Of a stretch of DNA of 64,000 nucleotides, positions 1 to 10,482 are shown piece after piece. Origin of the DNA: Ancylostoma caninum. Its lineage: Eukaryota > Nematoda > Chromadorea > Rhabditida > Ancylostomatidae. The DNA lies in the NCBI GenBank assembly GCA_037903475.1, contig JBAJFG010000009.1, positions 310,001-374,000 on the forward strand, in the 5' to 3' direction. Under the pieces are notes generated by a model. The model saw only the letters and a program-made list of their open reading frames with translations. It made no database searches and was not told the DNA's origin. Numbering within the stretch: the first letter of the stretch is position 1; each line of letters opens with the position of its first letter. The position numbers and the translations under genes are program-made.

Positions 1-439
1 GTCCTCTATAAGAGTCCACGCTTCCGGATGGGCTGTCGTCGTTGTAAGCAAAGGCAAATTGCCTCTAAACACAGAAATTTTATTGTGTTAACAAAACAAA
101 TATTTATTATAGTAATTCCATACCTGGTCATGCTTATAGAAATCTCTAAGGGTGGCTCCTACGCCGGCGGCATCGTTGTCTATAGTCAGCGGGGACAAGG
201 TCCAATTACTCAGGCTGGTGTCCATGTAGAAAAACTTAGCCGGAGATTTGGAGGCTATAGGGGGTTTGTAAACTACAAACCTAAAAAAATAATTGAATTT
301 TTTTGAGTTTCCCGGTTTGTAGCGCAGTCGTAGCAAGTAAATTCACGCACCAATCTACAGGTTCACCACGCAATCCTCGACAAGTGATCCTTGCTCTGAT
401 ACATTCTGCAGCCAGTAGCAGAAGAGCAAGCCACCGCAT
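1..439 (-). CDS. Deoxyribonuclease II family gene, 5' half (runs off left edge)
   Basis: Secreted or lysosomal acid endonuclease of the DNase II family, which degrades DNA in lysosomes or outside the cell without metal ions. Three minus-strand exons are visible: 439-351, 280-124 and 64-1 (partial). Introns are 70 nt (350-281, GT...TTTTTTTAG) and 59 nt (123-65, GTATGG...GTGTTTAG), and the reading phase is continuous across both junctions. Exon 1 encodes a signal peptide (MRWLALLLLAAECIRA) followed by an ITC motif. The family signature PVDW/FVVYKPP spans the exon 1/2 junction. Exon 2 has FFYMDTSLSNW and the conserved block ending GATLRDFYKHD. Exon 3 has FAYNDD and ends at SYRG, where family members continue with the HTKG motif. 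That motif, both catalytic His-containing regions and the C-terminus lie outside the window, so activity cannot be judged. The start is the only ATG in frame with a signal peptide and follows a trans-splice-type acceptor by 10 nt. No break is seen. Confidence 0.93.
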
Positions 440-458
440 TCAGAATGGCCTGGAAAAT
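440..458 (-). promoter_or_regulatory. Spliced-leader-type trans-splice acceptor before the DNase II ATG
   Basis: Reading the minus strand, CATTTTCCAG is followed by a 10-nt leader and then the ATG at 439. A pyrimidine-rich acceptor with no upstream in-frame coding, so close to the start codon, is typical of nematode spliced-leader addition. No donor for a conventional upstream exon was found. The spliced leader RNA itself is not in the window. Confidence 0.6.
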
Positions 459-870
459 GGGTTAGCCAATAAAAATAAGTAAAAGTAGAAAAGTTCAGCA
501 CTTTGCATATGAATAAAATTAAAAACGAGGCTAAGAATTCTCTAGATTATTAAATGAAAAATTCCGAGATAGAGTATGTGGCGCTGCACCAGCAAAGATG
601 GAGAGGCCTAATTTCGCGATTGGTTGGTCGGATCAAGGAACCAATCGCAGAGCTCGCACAAGTCACCGCTTTCGGTAAAACACATCACATTCTTAAATAG
701 GTTACGACGCATAGTCAAGCATAGTCAGCAAAGTCACAAAAATATTCGACATAATTTATTACTACACATGTAAGAGGAAGCCATAACTCTCTTACACACA
801 TATTTCATTCCTTCCACCATCACACTTATTCTTTTTACCTGAGAAATATCCGTACTGAAGGCAAGTTCCA
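459..870. other. Upstream region of the DNase II gene, no gene seen
   Basis: Any promoter of the DNase II gene should lie here, but no TATA box or known operator is recognisable. At 616-648 there is a hairpin with a 10-bp stem (GCGATTGGTT/AACCAATCGC) and a 13-nt loop. Its GATTGG/CCAATC core recurs in several repeats of the window (9.3, 19.4, 21.3, 33.4 and 33.7 kb), so it is more likely a mobile-element fragment than a regulatory site. Confidence 0.5.
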
Positions 871-1310
871 CCTCGGAGTCGTTTTTGAGATTTTTACATC
901 AAAGGAACGTTCAGAAGGAGCTGATAACAATGTTTTACGTAATCATGTGCAAAACTGTCAAAAAAACTCGTTTTTGAGCCATAATTCTTGGGGAGCCTAA
1001 GGGCGGAGTCGAGGGCGGGGCCAAGACGTGAGGGCGAAGTTTTTTCAGCGATGGACTCCCTGGAGCACACCTGAGGGAATTCGTACACCTCTTGAAAGTT
1101 TCTCATTATCCGCTTTCTATTAGGGTATGAAGTTGCGCTTCATGCGTGACCAGCAAGAGGGCACGTCATGCGAAAATTCTGTAATTACGCCTTGGCTCCG
1201 CCCACAAGCTCCTCAAAAGCTCGGGCTCAAAAAGGAATTCTCCGGGAGTTCTGCGCAGAATCATGAATACCATTGCGATTAGGAGCACGTGGTGATTCTT
1301 CTCATGTGGA
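871..1310. mobile_element. Foldback (MITE-like) repeat family A, copy 1
   Basis: The two halves are imperfect inverted repeats of roughly 100 bp. The left half contains CGTTTTTGAG, then GGGGAGC and GGGCGGAGTC. The right half contains GGCTCCGCCCACAAGCTCC followed by the complement of the TTTTTGAG segment. A second copy lies at 32934-33310 in the same orientation and shares GAGATTT, an ACTGTCAAAAA block, CGTTTTTGAG, GGGGAGC and the closing CTCCGCCCAC segment. No transposase is present. The open frames inside are side effects of the repeat. Exact ends and target duplication could not be fixed. Confidence 0.65.
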
Positions 1311-2051
1311 AATCCCAGAACAATTCTTAAGTGGTACGATTCCTTCAAAAGTCATGGGACAGTGATTGCCTACACTGAGAGAACACTCTACTCGCTTCCA
1401 TCCTCAGCGAAAACCCGAAAGGAATTCTGATCTGGTTCCTCTACATCGAGGATTGCCACATGGCTTTCATGAGTATGTAGGAAAAGTTGGGCAAAAAAAA
1501 AACGAGTGCACTCCACTAGGAGTTCAAGCGAAAATCACCAGAATTGGAAACTCGAGTTCACTTGGAATTTAAAGGAATGTTCGCCGATCTCTTCAAAACT
1601 GCGCGAGTTACAAGAGGCTCGGCCGTGTTTCGCTGGTTGAATTCGCACAATGCAAGGTTTACACAGATAGACACTGGAAAACACCCAGGCACTCCAGCAC
1701 AGAATCAGCCGTGACAGATGGGTGCAGTAGCAGCGCCAAAAGAGCTACGTACACAAGCTTTCATCAGATTACCTTGCCGGCAGCAGAGATCAAGAGTGGG
1801 AGGTTAGGGCGGGTTAGGGGGAAAGAGAGGAAGAGAGCGGGTTGTTCCTTTTTTGAAATTACTGGTGCTTCTTTGTTGAATTTCCCTTCAGCCGTTAACG
1901 ATCCCACTTTTTTCTTCAAGAGAAAAAACAAAGGACACGATTTTTTGAAGCACTACTCGCAGTCGTACTAACCGTAAGCCTCAGCAAATTCTATTTCAAA
2001 ATAAAATAGGACGTCGTTGGGAAAAAACGGATACGTTTATAAAATTTGCAG
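1311..2051. other. Unassigned sequence
   Basis: Nothing recognisable. Moderately GC-rich around 1380-1830, with a purine-rich stretch at 1790-1840. Frames at 1366-1572 and 1711-1971 (+) are open but have neither splice context nor recognised domains. Confidence 0.4.
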
Positions 2052-2182
2052 ATTCATGCTCTGGACACTATAATCTTGCTCAAAACTTCGAGTATAAAAT
2101 GTCATCAAAAGATATTCTTAGGGTTGTAGTCAAGTCCAAGAGCCATCTAAGCAGAATGCTGGAAACTGACTCTGGGGAATAA
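2052..2182 (+). CDS. Candidate terminal exon, unknown protein
   Basis: A possible last exon. The acceptor AAAATTTGCAG ends at 2051 and is followed by 42 open codons to the TAA at 2180-2182. The predicted end of the protein is hydrophilic and basic, beginning SCSGHYNLAQ and ending SRMLETDSGE. No family is recognised and no convincing preceding exon was found, so it may be a chance frame. A second possible exon follows at 2211-2292, with acceptor TTTCATCCATAG and a consensus donor GTAAGT at 2293, but joining the two is not possible without the TAA stop. Confidence 0.2.
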
Positions 2183-3000
2183 GTGCTATCCTCTCCAATT
2201 TCATCCATAGATTTCAACCCAACAGTGCAACCCAGAAAACTCTTTTTTTCCGAAATGGGATTCTGTTACGAACCCACCACCGTCGATGTATATGTAAGTA
2301 CACCCGGGCCTTACAACGCCATCAAAATTTGTAATAAATATTCATTTATAAGGTGTTCAGCACTAATAAACGAGATGGAGGAAACACACGTGAAGGGTTA
2401 TGAATGGAGATTATGAGAAAGGCCACTATATATTGTTGTAATCCTCAAAATATAGCATTTCCTTTCACTGGTTTTGACAACATTCAGCGAGAGTGGGCAA
2501 GAGTTTTGCTTGTATCCATTAAAAGCCTGCAGCTTCAGAAAATTTGTACAGGATAGAGGAAGTGGATAGAAAAAAATCATGTGAAGAACATCAGAACAGA
2601 GCATATGATTTAATACACAGTGTGACTTCTGAGAAGGATGAAGCAACGGAAAGGGAAAATGAATAATATAGAAAAAAGACAAAAAGAAAATGTAACTGCA
2701 CGGACTTGTTATGAGCAGCGATTTTTCAAATGTTTAGTAGGGATCCTGACTAGGAATCACCTCCGTTACTAATTTTCATTTTCATTTACATCTGACACGT
2801 CATACGTGCAGGAAAAAAAACGTGAATAAATAAATTATTACCAACTGCAACCAGGATTAAATTACTAATGTCTTATTTCATTTTAAAAAATAGGATCAAG
2901 GCGTCCAGAGCAAGTCAAAGCCGATGGATAAAAGGAGTGAAAAAAAAATAAAAGCATAAGTTATTACGATCGTAAGATGTACAGAGGTGGCAGCCTAATA
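2183..3000. other. Unassigned AT-rich sequence
   Basis: Apart from the GTAAGT donor-like site at 2293, no gene, RNA or repeat is recognised. Short A-rich runs occur at 2811 and 2940. Confidence 0.4.
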
Positions 3001-3404
3001 TACAGTGCGTTTCATAAATATGTATGTAGGCACCCCAAAATTTATGAGTTCCGCTATATTGCGCTGATTTTTGGAACCTGCCACCATACCCAGTGGAGCG
3101 GGCATGTCAGAAAACCCCCTGTCCGAGAATTTCACAACACGACCTTTCAATTCTGGTCCATTGGTTCCAATTTTCGATATTATTCCGATATCAGACCGTT
3201 TCACAAATATATAGACAGTGGAAAAAATCAAAAGTTTTTCTAGGATAACCGTGTTCCAAGAGTTTGCAAGAACTTTTTCATTACATATTAGCTCAAAAAA
3301 TTCTTCCTCGCATACCATCCACAAGGTTCTCGATGCTACATCGTTCAGCACATAGGGAAACTTATAAATTTTGAGGTGCCTGCATATTTATGAAACGCAC
3401 TGTA
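3001..3404. mobile_element. Tc1/mariner-type MITE with about 50-bp terminal inverted repeats
   Basis: The left end reads TA then CAGTGCGTTTCATAAATATG. The right end is its reverse complement followed by TA. The match continues inward through GGCACC-CAAAATTTAT with one 4-bp indel, giving arms of about 50 bp. A CAGTG terminus flanked by TA is the hallmark of Tc1-like elements. At 404 bp it has no room for a transposase, and the frames on both strands carry no DDE motif, so it is non-autonomous. Both flanks read TATA, so the TA duplication cannot be placed to the base. Confidence 0.85.
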
Positions 3405-5120
3405 TAAGAAATTTACAGCAGTATGGCAACTATACGAAGTCTAAAGGAACTGGTAGTCGAGAAAACATAGAGTTGGAGAACATATCATACGTCATATGCG
3501 AACATATGATACGTGAAATGGCGCAACGATGGGGCAACTGAGAGAAATGATAACTGTGCGAGGGGAGATTTCCACTAAAACATCAAATTAAGCTGAGTCA
3601 TTTCCAAAGTTTTTAGAACGTTTTCTAACATTTACTAATAATCGTTCCTAATAAACCAAAAAATTGGGAACATTGAAAATTGGAAGCTCATAGCATGACC
3701 TACGATGACTTCTACTGTTGAACAAGCGGCAATAACTGCAAGTTCGCAACCTTTTCTATGTAGCAGCAACATTCAGACAAGCTATCCTCGGGAATACCCA
3801 TTCCTAGGCTCTAACGGAAGTCAGCAATGAGGAAGCCAGTGTGTAACACCCCATAGGGTCGAAAATTGGACTGACGATCAATATGAGAGCAGTGTGACAT
3901 ACCCATAGCCATAAACAAGTGGTGTGAGAGTTGACATTCAAAGTAATTGTCAGTTGGTGTCATTAAACAAACAAACATGAAGAGTACAAGAGAGTAGAAC
4001 AGCAACACAATGGTCAAATGAGTCATTCCAAGGGAATCGAAGATTATTATGCGGGCAAACCCTAACAGCGTAGGCGCTGTGTGATAAATGTCAATTCTAT
4101 GTGACAAATGGAGAATGACAAATAAAGAATAGCAATGGGAAACTCGGAGCTATCCTTCTGCTTTTTATTCTTTTATCACATTTCCTCTATGGTGCTCACT
4201 CACCATAAAAATAAACTCACAACCTGGGAGATACTTCGTACTGCTGCAGCATAGGCTTATAAGAAAAACAATAAAAAAGGGAAAAATTGATAGAAGGAAC
4301 ACACAAAAAAGCATAAACCACTATAAGAATTTATGAAACTTCCGATTAAACATATAGGATCAACCTCCAACTATCCATAAGTCTCCTTTTCCATCTTTTA
4401 CTCCACTTTGAAGGGTACCATGTTGCACAAACACCATTTACCAAGTATGTATGTATACAAAAATAACATTAAAACCAAATGTATGTGTATAGTATCGGAT
4501 TTTTTTCTATTCTTAGTGTACCGATGTAGAAGCTGAGATCACTATGAAAATGAGCAAAATAGCTCCAGAAAGGAATATTAAGTGGGTAACATGTACTAGC
4601 AAGTTGATGATAAGTAGAAGTACATGATGAAAAGGCGGAATCTAGCGTCTATGCGACTACTAGAAATCCAACAGAAAGAGAAATGTCTGTTTTCCAGACG
4701 GCGCACCTCAGTGCTAAGAATGAACGATGACGTTGACGAGTGGCACATTGATTTTTTAAGGATGAGGTGATCTATCCTCATCTACAGTTGTTACAACAGT
4801 AACCTGGATTTATTCGGATATTGAGGATTTTTTTTCAAAATCCGATACCAATGCCTACCAAAGCGTGTGCAGAATCCCTGGAATACTGCGGAACTGGAAG
4901 CTGAAACTTCCTCGAACGCCGTCTTCAATAGAAACCACCTCAAAAACTAGCTTGCACAGGCCTTGCGATAAAACCTGAACAACAACTAAGGGGCTGATCA
5001 CGATTGTAACTACATATTGTACTATTTCTTTGACCTACGAAATTTTACTGGACTTCCAAAGTCGCCTTTGTTCACTCATTGAGGACTCGCAACTTTGAGC
5101 GGCTCGCCTATCCTAGAACT
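3405..5120. other. Unassigned sequence
   Basis: No gene or RNA is recognised. The most protein-like frame is a short one on the plus strand from 4624 (ATG ATG) to a TGA at 4768-4770, with basic residues and no splice support. A minus frame at 3811-4107 is long but hydrophobic and featureless. A CCTATAGGGTCGAAAAT-like motif near 3851 recurs near 19985 and hints at a shared diverged repeat. Confidence 0.35.
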
Positions 5121-5390
5121 ACTCAGGTGGAAAAATTTCAAGAAGAAATCAGGTAATTTCGAGTAAACTATACGGAAATTTAAAAGGTTTTCTGTAAAGA
5201 TGTACTCGAAATTTCCAGACTCTAGGCCCTCTAGTAATTTCGAGAAGAAACATTATAAATGTTAGATATTTCCTGGTTCTTGGACTTTTCAAGTAGAATA
5301 TAAAAAAGTGTCGATTTCTACACGAAAAGTGTATTCTCTCAACTTCTGCTTGGAACTACTCGAATTTGACTCGAATAATTTCACCTGAGT
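5121..5390. mobile_element. MITE with ACTCAGGTG termini, copy 1
   Basis: The left end is ACTCAGGTGGAAAAATTTC. The right end is AATTTCACCTGAGT, its reverse complement with one or two changes. The element is 270 bp, has internal TTTCGAG/CTCGAAA motifs in both orientations and no coding capacity. It shares its ends with the 7651-7841 element. No clear target duplication is visible. Confidence 0.7.
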
Positions 5391-7031
5391 ATAAGTGTCA
5401 GGCATGAGCTCGTCTTTCTCCCCGGATTGCTACAAGTTAGTTTCCAAATGGTCAAATTTATCCAATTATATTTGTTTTGCCCTTTGAAAGCGAAAGAAGG
5501 CAGGAAATGTTCTCCATTCGGTGCACGAATAAATTGAGGAATCCTACGTGTGACCCATTGCATGACGGTGGTTATCCTTGTTATAGCAAATTTCACGCAT
5601 TTTTCAGCTTCTTTTTTTGATCTCCAGCTATTTTATAGTCTCCAGGTAAAATGGTGGTCCCTCATTACCCGGTCATGCCAACTGCGAACTGAGGTTAATC
5701 AGCGCAATGACCTCCTGTGAGCAGTGTTGTGTTACCGTGGCGCGTTAATCCCTAAATAAGGAGTTGTGATTTTTCGCTCTGCAAGGCCGTGTGTGCATAC
5801 AGGTGATTCGTTGTCCACCTCGATTAAGCGATTACCGTATTCAAACGAAACAATGTGGTGTGCAGTTAGGCGTGATTGGACATTATTTGAGGTAAGTGAT
5901 GGGAATAGAGGCAGCGTAATGACAGATGTGTTGGTCACAGCAAAGTATTAGCCCTCGGATGTTGTTTTTTACACAGTAGTTTTCATTGTAGCCGCATCCC
6001 GGGACTACTCATCCACTTCTTCGCCAGTCCTAAGAAGGCCCCCAGTAATTCCACGGCCCGAAAGAGTAAATTGTTTGTTTTCCAACTTCCCCGTATTTGC
6101 CTATTTTCGTCCAAAACCAACTCTAATCCCTTTTCGGGAATAGGTACGTCTCAGCCCTTCTTGAGTTCCAATAACAATCCATGAGATTTGGCGAAAAATG
6201 TTTGCTTTTGTGATCATTGCTGAAGTATTGACCTCTCATCGAGGCAAAGCTGTGGGAAAGCAACAAAAAGGAGGAAAAAATGAAAGGGAGACTGCTACCA
6301 GGAACGCAAGCATAGTCTAACTATAACACAGATACCAACTGCTGAGAAAGCTTAGATTCTTTTGAGAAATCGCACATTATCTATGTTACAATTGCAACAG
6401 ACACTTGCGAAAAGTTCAGATTTGTCGCTGATAATTTCATAGAGGACATCTCAACTTTGGTTGTAAGGAAAACTGTGAGAATGCTTCAAGCAAGGATCTA
6501 CCTGGATTTAGTCGCAATTCAGGCAGAAACCGTCAAGTTTATTAAGGATTTGTCCTTTATCCGAAGGAATTTATGTCCCTGAATGCACAGCAGAGCAAGG
6601 GTTGGCCGAGGTTCTTCCCCAAAACCTGCAGGATTGTCGCAGATGTACAGGTATTTGTTGGTTGAAACAGCTTCGCTGACTGGCCTCGAGAAGGACGCCG
6701 CACAACCGCGCCGCGAGCGCCATAATCGATGTGTTTTGTTACCGTTATGCTATTTCTAGCAGTTTTTCTACCCTTTTTAAGGATTTTCGATCGAATCGGG
6801 AAGAAAAGCGTCTAGGATAGCATTCCGGTGGCAAACGACACCGATCCCGGTACGCACGACGCTGTTGCGCAGCCTCCTTGTCGAGGCCACTGGGCCACGA
6901 TCACTGACGTCCACTGTAGTGCAGTACAAAAAGAAAATTCTCGGATCAACGTGGGGCCAACATTTTTCGCTCATTAGATTGTCCATATGGTAGTATCCTG
7001 TATTAAACGTTTATTGTTTGATTCCATCCTT
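5391..7031. other. Unassigned sequence with two CpG-richer patches
   Basis: The patch at 5760-5890 contains an open plus-strand segment that ends in a consensus donor (TTTGAG/GTAAGTGATG at 5892) after a weak acceptor, and an equally open minus frame, so no call is made. The patch at 6660-6960 is CpG-rich and open on the minus strand (6777-6986) without a recognised domain. The rest is featureless. Confidence 0.35.
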
Positions 7032-7077
7032 TAGTCCATTCTACTCATGTATAGTAGTCCATTCTACTCATGTATAG
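7032..7077. repeat. Perfect 23-bp tandem duplication
   Basis: A 23-bp unit beginning TAGTCCATTCTACTC and ending ATGTATAG occurs twice head to tail without mismatch (7032-7054, 7055-7077). A perfect match implies a recent duplication. It is followed by A-rich sequence with AAATAAATA motifs (7140-7200) resembling a retroposon tail. Confidence 0.9.
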
Positions 7078-7650
7078 CTTGAATTGCGTTGAGTTTTATT
7101 AGCTTTTTGTCTTGCATGTTTTGACCTATCAAATGAAAAAATGAGTGAACGGACAAATAAATAGGTAATTGAGTAAATGAACAAATAAATATGCTCAATA
7201 GTCCTGAATACAGTTAGGATTTCCTAATTGATCCTGAAGTTGCCAACTTCTCACTTGCTTGATAATTCATTTCACCGCCTAAACCTTGAGCGTACAAGAG
7301 TAACTGGTAGGTTCCATGCCCCAAAAACGTATGCTGTGTGGAATTCCGCTATCACATGTTTTACATAGATTTCTTTTACGAATATTTTATCGTCTTCTAA
7401 GCCGTTTATAAATAAAATGTCGCTTTGAGGGAGCATCTAAAGGCAGTACCCACGGAAGTTTTCGTGTCCGAGGTTCTGATCATTTTGGATGCTTAGCAGT
7501 TGTCATAGCAATCGCACAGTTAAGATTTGTGCTAGCGTTCAAACAAGATGAGTAGTAGCATGAAATGAATGCTTGCTTTCGTTTACAATCACATGCTTTC
7601 CTAGTGGTAGCACTTGTTTTCATTTCCACTTCCCTCTTTTTCGAGTCCAA
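7078..7650. other. Unassigned sequence with an A-rich tail-like stretch
   Basis: The AAATAAATAGG and ACAAATAAATATG motifs at 7155-7195 resemble the degenerate AATA tails of non-LTR retroposons. No gene is seen between here and the next MITE. Confidence 0.35.
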
Positions 7651-7841
7651 CTCAGGTGAAAAATTCCAATGGATTTCGCTTATTTTCCGGACAGAATTCG
7701 GATAAATTCCACTGGATTTCGCTTATTTTTCGGAGATTTACGTGTAATTTTAGGGCGAAATCGGGAAATACGTATTTCGGCGGAAAATAAGCGAAATCTG
7801 CTCGAAAGCACACGTAATCTACTGGAATTTTTCCACCTGAG
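7651..7841. mobile_element. MITE with CTCAGGTG termini, copy 2 (foldback)
   Basis: The element runs from CTCAGGTGAAAAATTCC at 7651 to GGAATTTTTCCACCTGAG ending at 7841. The arms continue inward for about 40 bp (ATTTCGCTTATTTTCCG on the left, its complement on the right), and the GGATTTCGCTTATTTT block occurs twice on the left side, so the whole 191 bp can fold back. Open frames on both strands here are by-products of the palindrome. Same terminal sequence as 5121-5390. Confidence 0.8.
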
Positions 7842-8787
7842 GAGCAACTCGGCCATTCTTCGCAAACGGACTGTTTTTGTGGCAATGAAAACCTTTTTTT
7901 CGTAAGATATGACAAAATCGAACACAGCGTTTCACCACAGCGCTGAACCTAGAAATATAGCTTGATCTGTGGAAGCAAAATTTCTGTGGGTGCTACCTTT
8001 GATACACTATAGGATTTAAATGCCAGCTACTGGTTGCACTTCCAGTTTTTATGGCCCTCTTCAGTATAGAGCACTCTGTGATGCGCCAATGGAGTTTGTT
8101 TTAGCATCATATTCATGGCATTTAGACTTGACAAAAACCAGGAACTATGTTCAAGTAGCAGTCGAGAACTGCTTTCAGACTTGAAGGTCATCTCCTGGTA
8201 GCTGACAACTACTTGACTGTATTGCTTTGAAGTAGTTTAGGTGGCACTTGTTAACGTTTTCCAAGGAGTTTCAGCGGAGTTCTGTGTAATTTTGCCATAA
8301 ATTAAGATGGTTATGCCCTCGGGATGTCCTTAAAAGTCACAGTACGGCCATGTGAACATACATAGCACTTATTGTTTATTACATTACTAGCTTTCATAAA
8401 CAAAAGAAATGAGGAGCAGATGACATGTGAATCCTAAAATAATCTTCTAGGGGCCTACTTTGGCCCCCTCCCGAGGCGTAGCTGGGACTGTCGACCAGTC
8501 GACCATATTCCGGAGCGCATCAACGAGCCTCAAAGCCCGTAATGAGGCTTAGCGTTGCCTAACAAGTACCAGTTCCTTGCGTGCATGCATTAACTCTCTC
8601 GCACCACCTCGCCAGCACGTATATGGCCGCGGCGGCAAGAGTGCCGGAATGAGTGAGAGAGAGAACAAACAAGAGGAGGCGCTCCCGATGAGAGACGACT
8701 CCATAGGACTAATCTGCCTAAGCTTTGCTCCGTGAGAAATAGCCATCGCGCGTCAGCAAAACTGGTTCTCAGCAGCTCTTTTTCCAG
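7842..8787. other. Unassigned; GC-rich block at 8455-8760
   Basis: Positions 8455-8760 are clearly more GC-rich than the flanks and contain the palindrome GTCGACCAGTCGAC and a GAGAGAGA run. It has the look of an old dispersed repeat, but no second copy was found in the window. The minus frame 8549-8746 has no recognised domain. Confidence 0.35.
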
Positions 8788-9009
8788 ATGTGTTCGCTGT
8801 TGTGCAATTACGGTCTTATGTTCTCTTTTGTATGCCTTTTCTTTGGCATTTTTAACGTAAATTTGAGGCTATCAGGATTAAATACTGGTTTCGTCTGGAC
8901 ATTTTTACCTTTTCCGATGCTACTAAGACTGCAGATTCTCGAGAAACAGATTGGGTCTTTCACTTCACTATTTCCAAGACTTTCTTTCGCCTGCGACTTT
9001 ACTATGTAG
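8788..9009 (+). CDS. Candidate small secreted or membrane protein (73 codons), unknown
   Basis: The ATG at 8788 directly follows CTCTTTTTCCAG, a strong acceptor that would suit spliced-leader addition. The first 23 residues are a plausible signal or membrane segment (MCSLLCNYGLMFSFVCLFFG). The frame can be read to TAG at 9007, or cut at the donor-like AAC/GTAAATTTG at 8857. In that case the next strong acceptor (ATTTTTTTCAG, ending 9113) would add only nine codons. No homology is recognised and the opposite strand is also open, so this is a weak call resting on the splice signal. Confidence 0.25.
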   Translation: MCSLLCNYGLMFSFVCLFFGIFNVNLRLSGLNTGFVWTFLPFPMLLRLQILEKQIGSFTSLFPRLSFACDFTM

Positions 9010-10001
9010 ATCTGTAACGCTAGAACTTGTTCGTACAGCTCTCCTGGTGCAAATTTTACGAAATGAAACACTCATGAGAGAAATACAGGTAAAATACATT
9101 TAATTTTTTTCAGGTGCACAATGTTCTGAACAAATTGTTGTAATCTCATGAGTATTCAGTCATAATTTTCGATCTCGTGATTTCGGTACATTTCGGGGTA
9201 ATCGGGTGCGATTAACACTGTTATAATGCTGAAAACAGTGAAAACCGTCGAAATCCCTCAAAATGACTTTATTAGACGTTCTTTTAAAGCCATTCAACCA
9301 CCCCCAGAGTACCACTCTCAGGATAAGCCATGCTGCGACGTTTGCCATTGGCCAATTAGACTTTGTGGCCAATCGCAGAGCCTTTCCACACCTCCGCTTC
9401 ATGGAACAGGGCTCCTCACTTTTATATAAATTTTTAATTTTGGGTGCATAGTGTATTTGAGTGTTATGGGAACCTGCAGCATGGCGGGAGAACGGTAACA
9501 AGGGAAAGATTTCCAAATTCACCTTATAAAAAGTTAAAATTTTGTGTATGTAAAAGACTATCTATTTTACATAAATGTCAATGCTTTGGCATCTAAATAA
9601 AATTGCTATGTTTTCTACACTATTTTCTATGTATTCTCACAATTCATATAACTATAATTCCAATTTTATGCAAAAATATGTCAAACTTAACAATTTTCAC
9701 ATTCAAGAAGTTTCTTCTATCTTACGGATTATGCAGGAGGATACTTATTACACTAATTAGTTTTCGAAGTGCACGAAACGAAAACTAAAATTATCCTAAG
9801 TAATTTACATATAATTACCAATATCTTACTTCTACAATACTGCGCACCGACTTTGTTCGAGCGACGATTTGTACACAAATGTCACCGTCTCTCACCGTCG
9901 CTTTTCTAAAATCGGCCGAGTTTTGGTATAGGTGACTCTTACAGCAAATTTAGTGCCTTTGAATGGTTTTAAATGAACTTCTCCAACTCAACACTTAATT
10001 C
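9010..10001. other. Unassigned; diverged CCAATC-core repeat near 9330-9400
   Basis: Around 9340-9385, CCATTGGCC and GGCCAATCGCAGAGC form an imperfect inverted pair. The CCAATCGCAGAGC string also occurs at 641-653, so this is probably a fragment of a shared repeat. Both strands are open for 60-120 codons here without recognisable protein features. Confidence 0.35.
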
Positions 10002-10424
10002 TTGCCCAAAAATTCGTCAGAGACTTTGAGAGTAGAAAAAATCAAATTTTCAAACAACCATTCAAAAACGCTCGAGCTCCTTATTCCAATTATATATCTG
10101 TATAAGAAACGTGTTCGAGACGAAACCAACGAAACATTTCAAATTTTCTTCAAAAATGCCTCAGGACATGAATTCCTCAGGGTTGTAACATTTCACTGAT
10201 GTACTCTAGGCATGGTCCCCTTCAGGGAATTCAACGATCCCACTGGAACTCCACCCCAGAGCTACGTACTAACCTCAGCCATATTTCTCGAGGAAGCAAC
10301 TACGAAACGCGAGAATGCTGGTAATCAGAACAAGTCACACTTCACTCTTACCAAGCACATAACAACTTTGCTTGTACACTACCAGTTTGAGAAAACTTGT
10401 AAAGTGCTCGGCGAAGGTCACTGA
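10002..10424 (+). pseudogene. Long open frame interrupted once by TGA, unknown
   Basis: Two plus-strand frames (10002-10199 and 10212-10424) are in the same phase and separated only by TGA at 10197-10199, giving about 141 codons with one stop. The content is mixed and hydrophilic (for example RVRDETNETFQIFF and REFNDPTGTPPQ), but no family is recognised and no splice structure explains the stop. It may be a decayed coding fragment connected with the retroelement that starts 60 bp downstream, or a chance frame. Confidence 0.2.
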
Positions 10425-10482
10425 GCAATTTGTTGTGGGTAAGTGACTGCATTTCTAACTTCTAGATGATTTCTTGATGTAG

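Noticed and set aside
4617..5097. A seemingly continuous plus frame with only TGA stops
   Set aside because: On re-counting, the two halves (before and after TGA at 4768-4770) are in different phases, so the apparent continuity is false.
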